Shown: positions 44,043 to 53,329 of the stretch, piece by piece
How positions within the stretch are numbered: position 1 is the first letter of the stretch
Layout: each line of letters opens with the position of its first letter
NCBI GenBank assembly: GCA_002366835.1
Contig: DFBZ01000060.1
Coordinates: forward strand, 62,001-126,000
Source: Gammaproteobacteria bacterium UBA3067
Lineage (GTDB): Bacteria > Pseudomonadota > Gammaproteobacteria > Pseudomonadales > UBA3067
Reading direction: 5' to 3'
DNA: 64,000 nucleotides
The notes under the pieces: model-generated
What the model saw: the letters and a program-made list of their open reading frames with translations, nothing else
Databases searched by the model: none
What the model was told of the DNA's origin: nothing
Program-made: the position numbers and the translations under genes

Positions 44043-45644
44043 CTATTCATTATCGGCGAGAAGCTCCTTTATTCTCTCGAGCATTTCGTGCCGAAAGGGA
44101 TCGCTTATATTTTCAAGAGAAAAAATACGACTGGGTTTCGATTTCCCTCTGAGTTGAATTTCACCACGGGCACTTGTCGCTATTTTGTCGCGTACTGAAC
44201 GGTGAGCAAGCACCTCACTCGTTAAAATAATTTCTCCTGAGCCTCCGGCATGAGATAAACGCGATGCCAGGTTGACGGCATCGCCCACCACTGTATATTC
44301 CATGCGGTTTTTAGAGCCAATATTGCCCGCCAACATTGTCCCGCTGTTCGCACCAATGCGGAACTCCACTACTGGTAAACCTTTCGCTTTTCGAACCGCG
44401 TTGATTTGCTCAACCACTTGCAGAATCATCCAGGCACAACTTAGTGAATTAAAACGATGATCATCCACCTCATAGGGAACACCAAACACAATCATTGCGC
44501 AGTCCCCCATGTATTTATCGATATAACCGTGGCAAAAATCAGAAGTTTTTTCAATCAATGAAAAATAATAGTTCAGTAGCTCGCTCACCTCATCGGCTGG
44601 CATACTTTCTGACAAAGAAGTGAAGCCAACGATATCCGCAAACAACACACTGGCATCAATATGTTTTCCACCCAGCTTTACTTCTTCCAAGCTGGTGAGA
44701 TCACCAATGGCCTTGCGTGCAACTTGCGGCGATACATAACGGGAAAACACCTCTTCAACCTGCTGTTTCTGTAAAAGACCTTGCCCCATCTGATTCATTG
44801 AGCTCATTAAAATACCAAGCTCATCATTTCTACGCTCCGAAAGATTCACATCGTAACGCCCTTCTGAGATGGCCTTACTCGCATTTAAGATCTGATTAAT
44901 TGGTTTTGTCAGCCAATAACTTAAATACACAGACACCAGCATTCCACTCAACGCCATTAAAACGGTCACCAACGTTATGGTAAAAATAGTGTCGCGCCGC
45001 GCCTTGGTAAGATTGGATTTATCAAATACCAGCAAGACATAACCCGCGATCAAATCTTTGGAATAAATGGGATAAAGGTATGCAATGGTCGCTTGTTTCG
45101 CGAACGCATCTTGCTTTTGCGGCAGGATAAAGAACTCAGCACCACCGCTGTGCTTTAAGCCCAGCACGACCTCTTCCACAGAAGTGGAAGCCTGTTTCCC
45201 CGAAACAGCCAGAATCAGACCGTCGTCATCATAAATTGCAGACCCTTCGATTCCTTCATGCTTCGTCACGCCATGGGTAATCATATCCAAGCTTAATTTA
45301 TCACCCGCCAGCAAAGGCTCTTTTGCCGAGTCAGACATTTGTTGCAATAAAGTCAGTGCAAATTTATTCAGCTCTGCCTCCAACAAGCGAATCTGATTAG
45401 TTCCCACTGTAATTCCCACCACAAGAATACCCAGCGTCACCAAGCCGGTGATCGCTATAGCCAGCTTTGAGGCAATAGGAATGTATTGTGGTAGTTGCTT
45501 TCTTATTACCTGATAGGCGTCAAGTGGTTCCAACTTAAAAAACGCGGCGGCACTCGTGCAGTATTTTTCGAGCGCCAAAAGCTGCTGCCGCGAAGTGCGC
45601 GGCGTGACAGGGGCACTTTTTTTCAAGTTTGGGTTCCAAACCAT
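44043..45644 (-). CDS. Membrane adenylate cyclase (class III) with HAMP domain
   Basis: The ~533-residue protein has two helices flanking a periplasmic sensor region (~residues 85-235). A HAMP segment (SYWLTKPINQILNASKAISE) follows, then a class III cyclase domain. Metal-binding Asp residues lie in VLFADIVGFTSLSE and YMGDCAMIVFG. IDKYMGD supplies the adenine-selecting Lys, and EYTVVGDAVNLASRL the partner Asp, Asn and Arg, so cAMP is the likely product. A GTG frame starts at 45716, but the ATG at 45644 seems more natural. It is co-transcribed with the TPR lipoprotein, suggesting an envelope-stimulus to cAMP pathway. Confidence 0.88.
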   Translation of the reverse strand: MVWNPNLKKSAPVTPRTSRQQLLALEKYCTSAAAFFKLEPLDAYQVIRKQLPQYIPIASKLAIAITGLVTLGILVVGITVGTNQIRLLEAELNKFALTLLQQMSDSAKEPLLAGDKLSLDMITHGVTKHEGIEGSAIYDDDGLILAVSGKQASTSVEEVVLGLKHSGGAEFFILPQKQDAFAKQATIAYLYPIYSKDLIAGYVLLVFDKSNLTKARRDTIFTITLVTVLMALSGMLVSVYLSYWLTKPINQILNASKAISEGRYDVNLSERRNDELGILMSSMNQMGQGLLQKQQVEEVFSRYVSPQVARKAIGDLTSLEEVKLGGKHIDASVLFADIVGFTSLSESMPADEVSELLNYYFSLIEKTSDFCHGYIDKYMGDCAMIVFGVPYEVDDHRFNSLSCAWMILQVVEQINAVRKAKGLPVVEFRIGANSGTMLAGNIGSKNRMEYTVVGDAVNLASRLSHAGGSGEIILTSEVLAHRSVRDKIATSARGEIQLRGKSKPSRIFSLENISDPFRHEMLERIKELLADNE

Positions 45645-45977
45645 GGATTTCTGCTTATGCGCAATACGTAAATTTATATAGGATTCAACCGTGACAACGC
45701 CATTTCGGCGGCACACCTTCCACTAAAGTATAGAAGCGGCTACTAAAGAACATAGGACAGAATCGCCGCTGTTAAGTTACAAGATGTCAGCGAACGGTTG
45801 CGCCATTCACGAAATGAATACCAGATATAGCATTCATTAGCTGTATAAATTATGGGAATAGTTTTATTATAGCGCCCGTCTTAATCAGGAGTTAGCCCTC
45901 CTTATTGAGGAAAGCGAGCACCACTGAAGAATATGGCGCTTGTTTACGAATCAAATTTCACTTTTTGAGGACCGATC

Positions 45978-47570
45978 ATGTCACAGTACCAAAAAGATAT
46001 CGAAGCAGTAGCCGCTTTGCGCGAAACCAATGGCAGCGCCTGGAATGCAATCAATCCAGAATCAGCAGCTCGCATGCGATTACAAAACCAGTTTAAAACA
46101 GGCCTGGATATCGCCAAATACACTGCCGGCATCATGCGTGCAGATATGGCAGCTTACGACGCTGACCCTTCCCAGTACACCCAGTCCCTGGGCTGCTGGC
46201 ACGGTTTTATCGGTCAACAGAAAATGATCTCCATCAAAAAGCACTTTGAAAACACAGACCGTAAGTACCTTTACCTTTCTGGTTGGATGGTTGCTGCGCT
46301 GCGCTCTGACTTTGGCCCACTTCCTGACCAATCAATGCACGAAAAAACATCTGTTGCTGGTCTTATCGAAGAGCTATATACCTTTCTTCGTCAAGCAGAT
46401 GCGCGTGAACTAGGCGGCTTATTCCGCGCCCTAGACGCAGCGAGAGAAGCTGGCGACGCAGCGAAAGAAGCTGAAGTTCAAGCTTCTATCGACGGCTACG
46501 TAACACATGTAGTACCTATTATTGCTGATATTGATGCTGGTTTTGGTAATGCTGAAGCGACTTACCTAATGGCTAAGCAAATGATTGAAGCCGGTGCATG
46601 CTGTATCCAGATCGAAAACCAAGTATCTGATGAGAAGCAGTGTGGTCACCAGGACGGTAAGGTAACCGTTCCTCATGAAGACTTCCTCGCTAAAATCCGC
46701 GCTGTTCGTTACGCCTTCCTTGAGCTAGGTATTGATGACGGTGTTATCGTCTCACGTACTGATTCACTGGGTGCCGGCCTTACTAAGCAAATCGCTGTAA
46801 CGAATGAGCCAGGCGACCTTGGCGACCAATACAACGCTTTCCTTGATTGCGAAGAAGTGACTGCCGACAATATGAGCAACGGCGACGTTGTTATCAAGCA
46901 AGACGGTAAGCTGGTTCGCCCTAAGCGTTTGCCTTCTAACTTATTCCAGTTCAAGAAAGGCACAGGTGAAGCTCGCTGTATTCTAGATTGCATCACTTCC
47001 TTGCAGAACGGTGCTGATCTTCTTTGGATTGAAACCGAGAAGCCGCATGTGGCACAAATCGGCGGCATGGTTAACGCTATCCGCGAAGTAGTTCCTAACG
47101 CCAAGCTTGTCTATAACAACTCTCCTTCTTTTAACTGGACGCTTAACTTCCGTCAGCAAGTATTTGACGCAATGCAAGAATCCGGCAAGGATGTATCTGC
47201 ATACGATCGCGCAGACTTGATGAACGCTAAGTACGACGACACTGACCTGTCTACCGAAGCTGACGAAAAGATCCGCACTTTCCAAGCAGATGCTGCTCGC
47301 GAAGCTGGAATCTTCCACCACTTGATCACTCTACCTACTTACCACACTGCAGCCTTGTCTACTGACAACCTCGCAAAAGAGTACTTTGGTGAGCAAGGAA
47401 TGCTGGGTTATGTTGCTGGCGTTCAGCGTAAAGAGATCCGTCAAGGCATCGCTTGCGTTAAGCACCAGAACATGGCTGGATCTGACATGGGTGACGATCA
47501 CAAAGAGTACTTCTCTGGTGATGCGGCTCTGAAAGCATCTGGTAAAGACAACACAATGAACCAGTTCTAA
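45978..47570 (+). CDS. aceA: Isocitrate lyase
   Basis: The 530-residue enzyme belongs to the longer isocitrate lyase type of pseudomonads. The active-site loop is SDEKQCGHQDG and the substrate region is TYHTAALSTDNLAKEYF. It splits isocitrate to glyoxylate and succinate, opening the glyoxylate shunt for growth on fatty acids or acetate. TTGAGGA is six bases before the ATG. It is monocistronic and ends in a strong terminator. Malate synthase is not in the window. Confidence 0.95.
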   Translation: MSQYQKDIEAVAALRETNGSAWNAINPESAARMRLQNQFKTGLDIAKYTAGIMRADMAAYDADPSQYTQSLGCWHGFIGQQKMISIKKHFENTDRKYLYLSGWMVAALRSDFGPLPDQSMHEKTSVAGLIEELYTFLRQADARELGGLFRALDAAREAGDAAKEAEVQASIDGYVTHVVPIIADIDAGFGNAEATYLMAKQMIEAGACCIQIENQVSDEKQCGHQDGKVTVPHEDFLAKIRAVRYAFLELGIDDGVIVSRTDSLGAGLTKQIAVTNEPGDLGDQYNAFLDCEEVTADNMSNGDVVIKQDGKLVRPKRLPSNLFQFKKGTGEARCILDCITSLQNGADLLWIETEKPHVAQIGGMVNAIREVVPNAKLVYNNSPSFNWTLNFRQQVFDAMQESGKDVSAYDRADLMNAKYDDTDLSTEADEKIRTFQADAAREAGIFHHLITLPTYHTAALSTDNLAKEYFGEQGMLGYVAGVQRKEIRQGIACVKHQNMAGSDMGDDHKEYFSGDAALKASGKDNTMNQF

Positions 47571-47632
47571 TTACTGGTTTTAGTAAGATACGCTGATGGA
47601 ACCCTGCTTAGATAGAGGGTTTCATTAGAAAT

Positions 47633-47660
47633 AAAAACGGCCGCATTTGCGGCCGTTTTT
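47633..47660 (+). terminator. Rho-independent terminator of aceA
   Basis: AACGGCCGC and GCGGCCGTT form a nine-base stem with loop ATTT, followed by a T-rich tail. A smaller hairpin (AACCCT/AGGGTT) precedes it. Confidence 0.9.
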
Positions 47661-47774
47661 ATTTTAGTTTTAAGCTTTAGATGGCTTCAAGGTAAAGGCA
47701 CCAGGAACTACATCTCCCTAAAGAAGGAGTCTAAACCAGTTGTTGCATCTACCTCCCACCAGTGAGCGGGGTTA

Positions 47775-50700
47775 TCAGGGCAGCTTGAAAAAAGGATCCA
47801 GATAATAGGCCCCCAAGCCGGAAGTCACATCTTTCTCCCACCAGATGTTAAACATATAGACCTCTTCTTCCCTATCCTCATCTGAATCAAAGTCTCCGCT
47901 GTCTGCCGTAATACTCTCCAAAGAGTACATCTTAGGACTTGTTCCACCCAGATCAACACTGATGTAATCTGTCGTTAAGTCAATTGTCCACGCACCTGCT
48001 TCCTCAACAGAGCCGTTTGACAACCACTCATAGGTGTTAGGCGAGCCTTGAGCAAAGAGCATACGTTCCGTTTGACCCCATACGATTGCAAATTCCCCCA
48101 CAATGTCTGCCTCTGCTGTGATATCAACACCATTCGCCGATTCTGCTATGAACGCATCGAAGGGAACGAGACGTAAAGTTAAATAAGAGAGATCCATCGC
48201 ACCGTTTTGAATCACCACCACCTCCGGATGATAAGTATCATTAAACTCAGCCAAGGCAATTTGGTGCTTATCACCGCTACTGGCAATAGTAATTTGCAGG
48301 TTTCCATCCCCATCCACCAACCATGTCATCGCTTCATCTATCGAACCATCATCAGCCCCGTTAGAAAGCAACTCTTGCTCACGCACCCATCGACCACCAT
48401 CACCGCTGCCATCAAACACGTAGTTATCAATAACGAAATGGATATCCGTAACAAACTCTCGTCCAATTCCAAAACCCGCCACACCAAAGCTGCTACCACT
48501 GGTTATTGTGCTATTGGCAGCAAAATCAACGCCGTTACCACTGGCTGCAAGAAATTCGGCAGGCAAAGGTGCTGGTGCCGTGTAGCTAAAGGCTGTTTTA
48601 AACTGATCCAGCGCAACAGTATTGAACATCAGATCCTGCTCAACCGATCCCGCTGCAAAGACGGCTCCGCTGCGAACAATATTTCCGTATCCACCGAGCT
48701 CAGTAATGGTATCCACAAAGAAGAAATGCTTAAGATCGCCATCCTCAATATCAACATTACTTAGGTCAACCACTGCCTGCGGCGTAACGAACTCAACGAC
48801 CTCTACGCCACCTTTGTGTATCACTTCGTAGCTAACGGTAATACCTGTGTCGACATAGGAGTTTTTGTAGAAGCGCACCGTGGGGTTGGCCCCAGCCACC
48901 GTACCATCGCTTGAAACAAGGTAAGCATTAACGTCATATTCATTACTACCATCATTGCCACGACCGACCCATATACCCACTCCATTACCGTTAGCTGGGT
49001 CGAAACTGGCAGAGCTGCTTATAATGTCACTCAATGTGGTTGCCGGCACAGGCTCCCAGTTACCACTGCCAACAGGCTTTTCTAACTGGTCTACGGGCAC
49101 AATACCTTCGCAGGAAAGTCCCGTTTCATCAAACCAGTCATCCCAACGACTCCAGTTATTGTCACACCAAAAAATATAGGCCTCAGCAGTATTACTTTCG
49201 CTTGCTAGGTAAGCTCGCGCACCTGTGGCAAAGGAGGGGTTTCCAGGAAGGCCATCTGCAAAATTACCGTCGAGAATATCCAGCATGATCCTGTCTTCAA
49301 TGTTGTATTCCTCAAGGTCTACATGCCTTATTAGGTGATCAACAATTACTCCAGATTTTGTTAATTTCAGAACAGCCGTTTCAGGTGCTGCGGCATAACC
49401 ATCAATTTGTAATATGTCGTCGGCAATATCTACATCTCCACTGCTGCTCAGATAACCTTCTTCGCCCACCGCATTCGCTGTTGAGTCGACCCATACCGTA
49501 TCGATCTCATCCCAGGAGAACTGGGTTTCCAGAGCATCGGAAATAACTCCGTATTTAAAACCCCAGTCTCTATCAGCTTCCAGCCAAACAATGCCACTGG
49601 CACCAATGGGCTGCTCTCTGACGTCTACTGGCAGGGTCGCACTGACGTTAAATATTGCCGTACACGCTGAGCCGCCAGTATTCGTATTGCCGGTCCAAGT
49701 TCCGGTAAATTTGCCAGCGCCCTCGCTGAATGTTCCGGTAAAGCTGTCTGAAACATTAGCCGTAGCATCCACGCCCGAAAAGGTAAAAGTGCCATCAGGC
49801 TGTATGGTTCCTGTGTATAGCCAGTCATCATTCATGTTACTAACGGTCAGAGCAGTACCAACCTGTTCAAACTGCCAGAACTCGGAACCGCTTTCACCAA
49901 CAACACTCAGGCAACTACTACTGTCGACATCCCACTCGGTGCCCGAATCAGCACTGTAGTCTTGCAGGTAAATACCGCTCATGTCAGGGATTGCTGCTTC
50001 ACAGGCATCGCCTATGCCATCGCCGTCATCAACACCGTTGGTATCTAGCTGATCTGAGTTAGAAACTAAAGGACAGTTATCAGTAGCATCACCGACGGTA
50101 TCGCTGTCGGTATCTTCATTAAACGGGTCGGTGCCTAGACCTAGCTCATCAACATCCAACACGCTATCGTTGTCGTCATCGGCATCACAGGCATCGCCTT
50201 CGGTATCACCGTCGTTGTTAACCTGGTTAGTATTGGCAATCTCTGGGCAGTTATCCAGATCATCAATCACTGTGTCTAAGTCAGTGTCCAATTCACATGC
50301 ATCGCCTATGCTATTTGAGTTCAAATCAGCTTGATCTGCATTAGCTGTAAATTGACAGTTATCAGGGGCAGCATCCAGCACGCCATCATTGTCATCATCG
50401 GTATCACAGGCATCACCTTCGGCGTCGCCGTCGTTGTTAGCCTGATCGGTGTTTGCATCAACCGAGCAGTTATCACCATTGTCGCCCACGGTATCGCTGT
50501 CGGTATCAACTGTTTCAGCTGGATCTGCTGGGAAGGCATCAGCATTATCACCCACGCCATCGCTGTCAGTATCCGTAGTTTCAGCCGGGTCTGCTGGGAA
50601 GGCATCGGCGTTATCACCTACACCATCACTGTCGGTATCAGTTGTTTCAGTCGGATTTACCGGGAAAGCATCGGCGTTATCACCTACACCATCGCTGTCG

Positions 50701-52691
50701 GTATCTGCAGTTTCAGCTGGATCTGCTGGGAAGGCATCAGCATTATCACCCACGCCATCGCTGTCGGTATCCGCAGTTTCAGTCGGATCTACCGGGAAGG
50801 CATCGGCATTATCACCCATACCATCGCTGTCGGTGTCCGCAGTTTCAGCTGGATCGGCTGGGAAAGCATCAGCATTATCACCCACGCCATCGCTGTCGGT
50901 ATCCGCAGTTTCAGTTGGATCTGCTGGGAAGGCATCAGCATTATCACCCACGCCATCGCTGTCAGTATCCGTAGTTTCAGCCGGGTCTGTTGGGAAGGCA
51001 TCTGAATTGTTGCCCACGGTGTCGCTATCTGTATCTAGGGCCTCTAAAGGGTCGGTGGGGAATTGATCTACACCATCAGAAAAACCATCCGAGTCTGTAT
51101 CCCACAGTAAAGGATCAGTTCCATCCAAACCTTCCTGGGTATCAGAAACACCGTCTCCATCTTTGTCGGTGTCACTGTTATCGCCTATATTATCACCATC
51201 CAAATCGCTGTCTTCGGCACTATCCAAGGGAAACAAATCATCTACATCGAGCACACTGTCCTCATCATCATCGCCATCACAGACATCACCACCGTCGCCT
51301 AAACCATCGGTGTTCAGCTGGTCAGGGTTAGCGTTCAATGGACAGTTATCTGTACCGTCATTGATAACGCCATCGCCGTCGGCATCGTTTGAGCAGGCAT
51401 CGCCTTCGCCATTCGCATCCGTATCTATTTGATCCGTATTGGCAGCCAATGGACAGTTATCAACTCCGTTATTTATAGTATCGGAATCACGATCCAGGGC
51501 TGGATCTAAAAAGGCACTGTTATCAAGGGGGTAGTCATCATCATTATCCGCCCAACCGTCATTATCGTCATCAGTGTCGGCATTGTTACCAATAAAGTCT
51601 CCATCCGTATCAAGCTGTTCGGCTGGATCTTCTGGAAACGCGTCATCAGCATTTAGCACTGAGTCGCCGTCAAGATCAGAGTTTGTTTCTGCTGGCTCTG
51701 ACTCCACATTAATCGTGTCAAGCGCGGTAGTGTCTGTTGTTTCTCCAGTAACGGTAGTTTCGTCTCGCAACTCTTGCTCAATATCAGCAACCAGAATAGT
51801 CGTGTTAGGAATGGTCAAAGTTGCTGGATCCTGGCTTAACACGTCTAGTGCAGGTGCTTCGTAGACCGTACTCGCAACTCCACCGACGGTTCCATCAATT
51901 TCACCATCGGCCAAATCATTGGCCAGCTCAGTTAAAATTTCACCTGTATCACCAGTAACAGATAACTTTTGCATCTCATAAGCTATAGCCGTTAATGCTT
52001 CTATAGCAGTTCGGTATGCGGCCACGGAAGCCTGCTCTTCTGTTGTGTCAGTCGTACTGTCAATCAAAGGAGGCGTATCAAAAATATCAACCGTTTCATC
52101 CAAACCAAAACCCATGGTGGATTTGACCTGAGAAGCAGCGGTAAGCAAGGCGGCTTCAAAAGAAGCGCCATCAAGCGAAGCTGGGTCTGCAATGGCAATA
52201 TCCACCGCCATGGTTGTCAGCGGTGTTGCATAAATCTGTTCACCGGAATCCAGCAATGCCTGGGTTACCACCGTTCGCATAGTAGTGATAACAGGCGCCA
52301 GACCTGTAGTAATGTCGGTTGTATCAGTATCGGAGGTAACTTCTAGAATATAAGGAGGGGCCAAAGGAAAAGCTAAAGATAGATTCTGTATCTGCGCCTG
52401 TGCATTGGTAGAGCCGCTTCCTGCAACACTGCCTTTCATTCCAGGCCCTGATGGTTCAATGTTGTAGACAGTCACCACGGCGTTGGCCAGCGGCCCTTTA
52501 ATGCCACCCCCTGTTAGTGCGAGTGTCGCGGTATCGGCGTTGGTATTACCGCCAGTATTATTCGTACCGTTTTCTTCTGCAGCAGGATCATTGCGGTGCG
52601 AATCGCTACACCCTGCGAAAAAAGAAAGCAGCACTAGATAAGTAATTACGTGAACCAGACTGCGGGTTGGTACACATTGAGCTAGGCGCAT
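47775..52691 (-). CDS. Giant lipoprotein with thrombospondin type 3 Ca-binding repeats
   Basis: This ~1638-residue protein has a lipobox FFAGC near residue 28, so it is an outer-membrane or surface lipoprotein. The N-terminal domain (GGGIKGPLANAVVTVY onward, residues ~60-300) is of a kind seen in marine bacterial surface proteins. Residues ~345-880 are aspartate-rich TSP3-type repeats (DTDSDGVGDNADAF, DNCPLAANTDQIDTD) that bind calcium; residues 553-728 are eight near-identical 22-residue units. A ~110-residue beta-rich domain (SGIYLQDYSADSGTEWDVDS onward) and a further ~650-residue C-terminal region follow, which I do not recognise. A GTG five codons earlier overlaps the GAGGGG ribosome site, so the ATG at 52691 is the start. 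It is transcribed alone. Confidence 0.85.
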   Translation of the reverse strand: MRLAQCVPTRSLVHVITYLVLLSFFAGCSDSHRNDPAAEENGTNNTGGNTNADTATLALTGGGIKGPLANAVVTVYNIEPSGPGMKGSVAGSGSTNAQAQIQNLSLAFPLAPPYILEVTSDTDTTDITTGLAPVITTMRTVVTQALLDSGEQIYATPLTTMAVDIAIADPASLDGASFEAALLTAASQVKSTMGFGLDETVDIFDTPPLIDSTTDTTEEQASVAAYRTAIEALTAIAYEMQKLSVTGDTGEILTELANDLADGEIDGTVGGVASTVYEAPALDVLSQDPATLTIPNTTILVADIEQELRDETTVTGETTDTTALDTINVESEPAETNSDLDGDSVLNADDAFPEDPAEQLDTDGDFIGNNADTDDDNDGWADNDDDYPLDNSAFLDPALDRDSDTINNGVDNCPLAANTDQIDTDANGEGDACSNDADGDGVINDGTDNCPLNANPDQLNTDGLGDGGDVCDGDDDEDSVLDVDDLFPLDSAEDSDLDGDNIGDNSDTDKDGDGVSDTQEGLDGTDPLLWDTDSDGFSDGVDQFPTDPLEALDTDSDTVGNNSDAFPTDPAETTDTDSDGVGDNADAFPADPTETADTDSDGVGDNADAFPADPAETADTDSDGMGDNADAFPVDPTETADTDSDGVGDNADAFPADPAETADTDSDGVGDNADAFPVNPTETTDTDSDGVGDNADAFPADPAETTDTDSDGVGDNADAFPADPAETVDTDSDTVGDNGDNCSVDANTDQANNDGDAEGDACDTDDDNDGVLDAAPDNCQFTANADQADLNSNSIGDACELDTDLDTVIDDLDNCPEIANTNQVNNDGDTEGDACDADDDNDSVLDVDELGLGTDPFNEDTDSDTVGDATDNCPLVSNSDQLDTNGVDDGDGIGDACEAAIPDMSGIYLQDYSADSGTEWDVDSSSCLSVVGESGSEFWQFEQVGTALTVSNMNDDWLYTGTIQPDGTFTFSGVDATANVSDSFTGTFSEGAGKFTGTWTGNTNTGGSACTAIFNVSATLPVDVREQPIGASGIVWLEADRDWGFKYGVISDALETQFSWDEIDTVWVDSTANAVGEEGYLSSSGDVDIADDILQIDGYAAAPETAVLKLTKSGVIVDHLIRHVDLEEYNIEDRIMLDILDGNFADGLPGNPSFATGARAYLASESNTAEAYIFWCDNNWSRWDDWFDETGLSCEGIVPVDQLEKPVGSGNWEPVPATTLSDIISSSASFDPANGNGVGIWVGRGNDGSNEYDVNAYLVSSDGTVAGANPTVRFYKNSYVDTGITVSYEVIHKGGVEVVEFVTPQAVVDLSNVDIEDGDLKHFFFVDTITELGGYGNIVRSGAVFAAGSVEQDLMFNTVALDQFKTAFSYTAPAPLPAEFLAASGNGVDFAANSTITSGSSFGVAGFGIGREFVTDIHFVIDNYVFDGSGDGGRWVREQELLSNGADDGSIDEAMTWLVDGDGNLQITIASSGDKHQIALAEFNDTYHPEVVVIQNGAMDLSYLTLRLVPFDAFIAESANGVDITAEADIVGEFAIVWGQTERMLFAQGSPNTYEWLSNGSVEEAGAWTIDLTTDYISVDLGGTSPKMYSLESITADSGDFDSDEDREEEVYMFNIWWEKDVTSGLGAYYLDPFFKLP
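50508..51035 (-). repeat. Eight 66-bp tandem repeats in the lipoprotein gene
   Basis: Eight in-frame units each encode a variant of DTDSDGVGDNADAFPADP plus ETA or ETT. Neighbouring units differ at only a few positions: Ala/Val before DP, Pro/Asn, Thr/Ala/Val at the end, and Val/Met. The lengths are exactly 22 codons. The low divergence suggests recent expansion and possible copy-number variation between strains. The repeats also create long spurious open frames on the opposite strand. Confidence 0.9.
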
Positions 52692-53059
52692 TATAAATCC
52701 CCTCACTTCTTTCCTTAAAAATGAATTTTAGATAGCCAAAAGCATTAACGCTGCCCACATTAGAGCGAACGCCAGCAGCCTTAGACTAGATGATAAAATG
52801 GACTTTTCCAGAGTTTCTATAAAGTTTTCTTGTTTCTAAAAAGCGGCGTCATTTTAGTGACTCATTACCCTTCAACATGCGATATAAAATTGACACATGA
52901 AACCACTCCTTGCCTCCGCGTAACGAAGGCAGATCAAGCGAAGCTATACCCCTTCTATAAAGCATCGTGCTAGAATGCGCCGTCGCGCTTGACTCAGGCT
53001 TTCATAATGTGAAAAAGCTAGGGCACCTCGCGACAGCGTGCGATTAAAGTGGAAACAAT
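52692..53059. other. Intergenic between divergent lipoprotein and DUF2065 genes
   Basis: No gene seen. A possible promoter for the rightward genes includes TAGAAT near 52971, but its -35 box is poor. Confidence 0.35.
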
Positions 53060-53257
53060 ATGGAATTTATGGACTGGCGCCTTTTTGGAACTGCCATAGG
53101 CTTAATGTTTATTTTTGAGGGCATCATGCCTTTCCTGATTCCTAATAGACTTCGTGGAATGGCTCTAATGGTACTTAAATTGGGCGATAACACCATTCGC
53201 GGCATGGGCTTGTTCAGTATGGTCATGGGCTTGATTATCCTGTCATTAACGAGATAA
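53060..53257 (+). CDS. DUF2065 family membrane protein (YjeT-like)
   Basis: The 65-residue protein has two hydrophobic helices, FGTAIGLMFIFEGIMPFLIP and MGLFSMVMGLIILSL, separated by NRLRGMALMVLKLGDNTIR. This matches DUF2065/YjeT. In E. coli yjeT lies between hflC and purA; here hisZ and purA follow, which keeps that context. An ATG three codons downstream is another possible start. Role unknown. Confidence 0.88.
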   Translation: MEFMDWRLFGTAIGLMFIFEGIMPFLIPNRLRGMALMVLKLGDNTIRGMGLFSMVMGLIILSLTR

Positions 53258-53329
53258 CAGCCTCACTTTAAAACTAGCGCACAACGAACACCCTTCTCAC
53301 CCCAACAACACAAATTTCGAGTTATATGC

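Noticed and set aside
50508..51035. CRISPR array
   Set aside because: The 66-base units are contiguous and coding with no spacers.
50331..51066. Long plus-strand open frames rich in Ser, Ala and Pro across the lipoprotein repeats
   Set aside because: They arise from the 66-base periodicity of the minus-strand repeats; no ribosome site or start context, and composition mirrors the repeat.
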